From: WFZT01 sp964398355
Lineage (GTDB): Bacteria > Hydrothermota > Hydrothermia > B15-G9 > WFZT01
Assembly (NCBI GenBank): GCA_964398355.1
Contig: CAYNMM010000092.1
Span: 1-6,993, forward strand
Length of the DNA: 6,993 nucleotides
Reading direction: 5' to 3'
A program made the position numbers and the translations under genes. How positions within the stretch are numbered: position 1 is the stretch's first letter; each line of letters starts with the position of its first letter. Under the pieces are notes generated by a model. That model was not told the DNA's origin and did no database searches. It saw only the letters and a list, made by a program, of their open reading frames with translations. Below are positions 6,620 through 6,993 of this stretch, in pieces.

Positions 6620-6993
6620 ATGGGTAAATTGAGTCGTTTTATATTTACGAGCTTTGTGCTCTTTATCCTGTGGTTATTTCTGACCTCCACTTTCAGGTCG
6701 CAGGAGGTCCTGATAGGGCTGATATTTTCATTAGTTATAGCCCTTTTCACTTACAATTCATTCACGGAAAAAGGACTTGCAAACTTGAGTCCAAAGAAGG
6801 TATTCTGCGCCTTTCTCTACCTGCCGTACTTCTTCTGGCAGATGATCAAAGCAAACTTCGATGTCGCATACCGTGTGTTGCATCCGAAGATGCCCATCAA
6901 GCCGGGAATAGTGCATGTAAAGACAAAGATGAAAACGGATCTCGGAAAGCTCGTGGTTGCAAACTCCATTACGCTGACTCCCGGAACCCTCAC
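6620..6993 (+). CDS. mnhE: MnhE/MrpE-type cation antiporter subunit (3'-truncated)
   Basis: The frame is open from the ATG at 6620 to the window end, giving 124 full codons. The protein begins MGKLSRFIF and has three likely membrane helices near residues 5-22, 28-47 and 61-78. Residues 86-113 hold the cytoplasmic-type stretch LHPKMPIKPGIVHVKTK. The family hallmark NSITLTPGTL is at 115-124, where the window stops. MnhE/MrpE is a small subunit of the multi-subunit Mrp Na+/H+ antiporter in the cytoplasmic membrane. Homologues also occur as the first subunit (MbhA) of some membrane-bound hydrogenase-type complexes. A full protein is usually about 160 residues, so about 40 are missing. It has its own consensus promoter and good ribosome binding site, so it appears to open a new operon. 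The next genes, which would decide antiporter or hydrogenase-like complex, are outside the window. Confidence 0.92.
   Translation, partial: MGKLSRFIFTSFVLFILWLFLTSTFRSQEVLIGLIFSLVIALFTYNSFTEKGLANLSPKKVFCAFLYLPYFFWQMIKANFDVAYRVLHPKMPIKPGIVHVKTKMKTDLGKLVVANSITLTPGTL

Noticed and set aside
1..6993. CRISPR array, tRNA or rRNA gene, insertion sequence ends, attachment site
   Set aside because: I saw no regularly spaced repeats, no cloverleaf-like or rRNA sequence, and no transposase or paired terminal repeats. This is by reading only.

Overview
This window most likely comes from an AT-rich, didermic, uncultured bacterium whose secreted proteins end in a FlgD-like/Por-type C-terminal sorting domain. 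The FCB superphylum or a candidate phylum such as WOR-3/Hydrothermae or Cloacimonadota would fit. This placement rests only on domain style: large modular secreted peptidases, a short barrel-like protein, and a cation-antiporter or Mrp-like subunit. No marker gene is present to confirm it.

Positions 1-5370 hold two tandem forward genes for secreted peptidases, separated by only 3 bases. The first is the C-terminal part of an M14 zinc carboxypeptidase; its N-terminus lies outside the window. The second is a complete 1274-residue C25 (gingipain-family) cysteine peptidase. Both carry adhesion-like beta modules between the catalytic part and a C-terminal sorting-type domain. They look like a co-transcribed exo-/endopeptidase pair for extracellular protein breakdown, exported by one shared route. 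Directly after the second stop codon is a very stable GC-rich hairpin (5371-5414), the probable end of the transcript.

Positions 5415-5740 contain no gene I can support. There are some open but start-less frames, one of which could be a decayed gene. On the reverse strand, 5741-6307 encodes a 188-residue exported, beta-strand-rich protein of unknown function, converging on the peptidase operon. The hairpin lies between the two converging units.

Positions 6308-6619 form a divergent intergenic region. A weak promoter candidate faces left toward the small exported protein. A near-perfect sigma-70-type promoter (TTGACA-18-TATAAT) with a small dyad in its spacer faces right. The right-hand promoter drives a gene starting at 6620 with a good ribosome binding site. 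It encodes the N-terminal 124 residues of an MnhE/MrpE-type subunit and runs off the window end. It is the first gene of what is probably a Mrp antiporter or Mrp-related membrane-complex operon. Nothing here amounts to a clearly new system; the most distinctive items are the paired modular peptidases, the hairpin and the architecture of the right-hand promoter.
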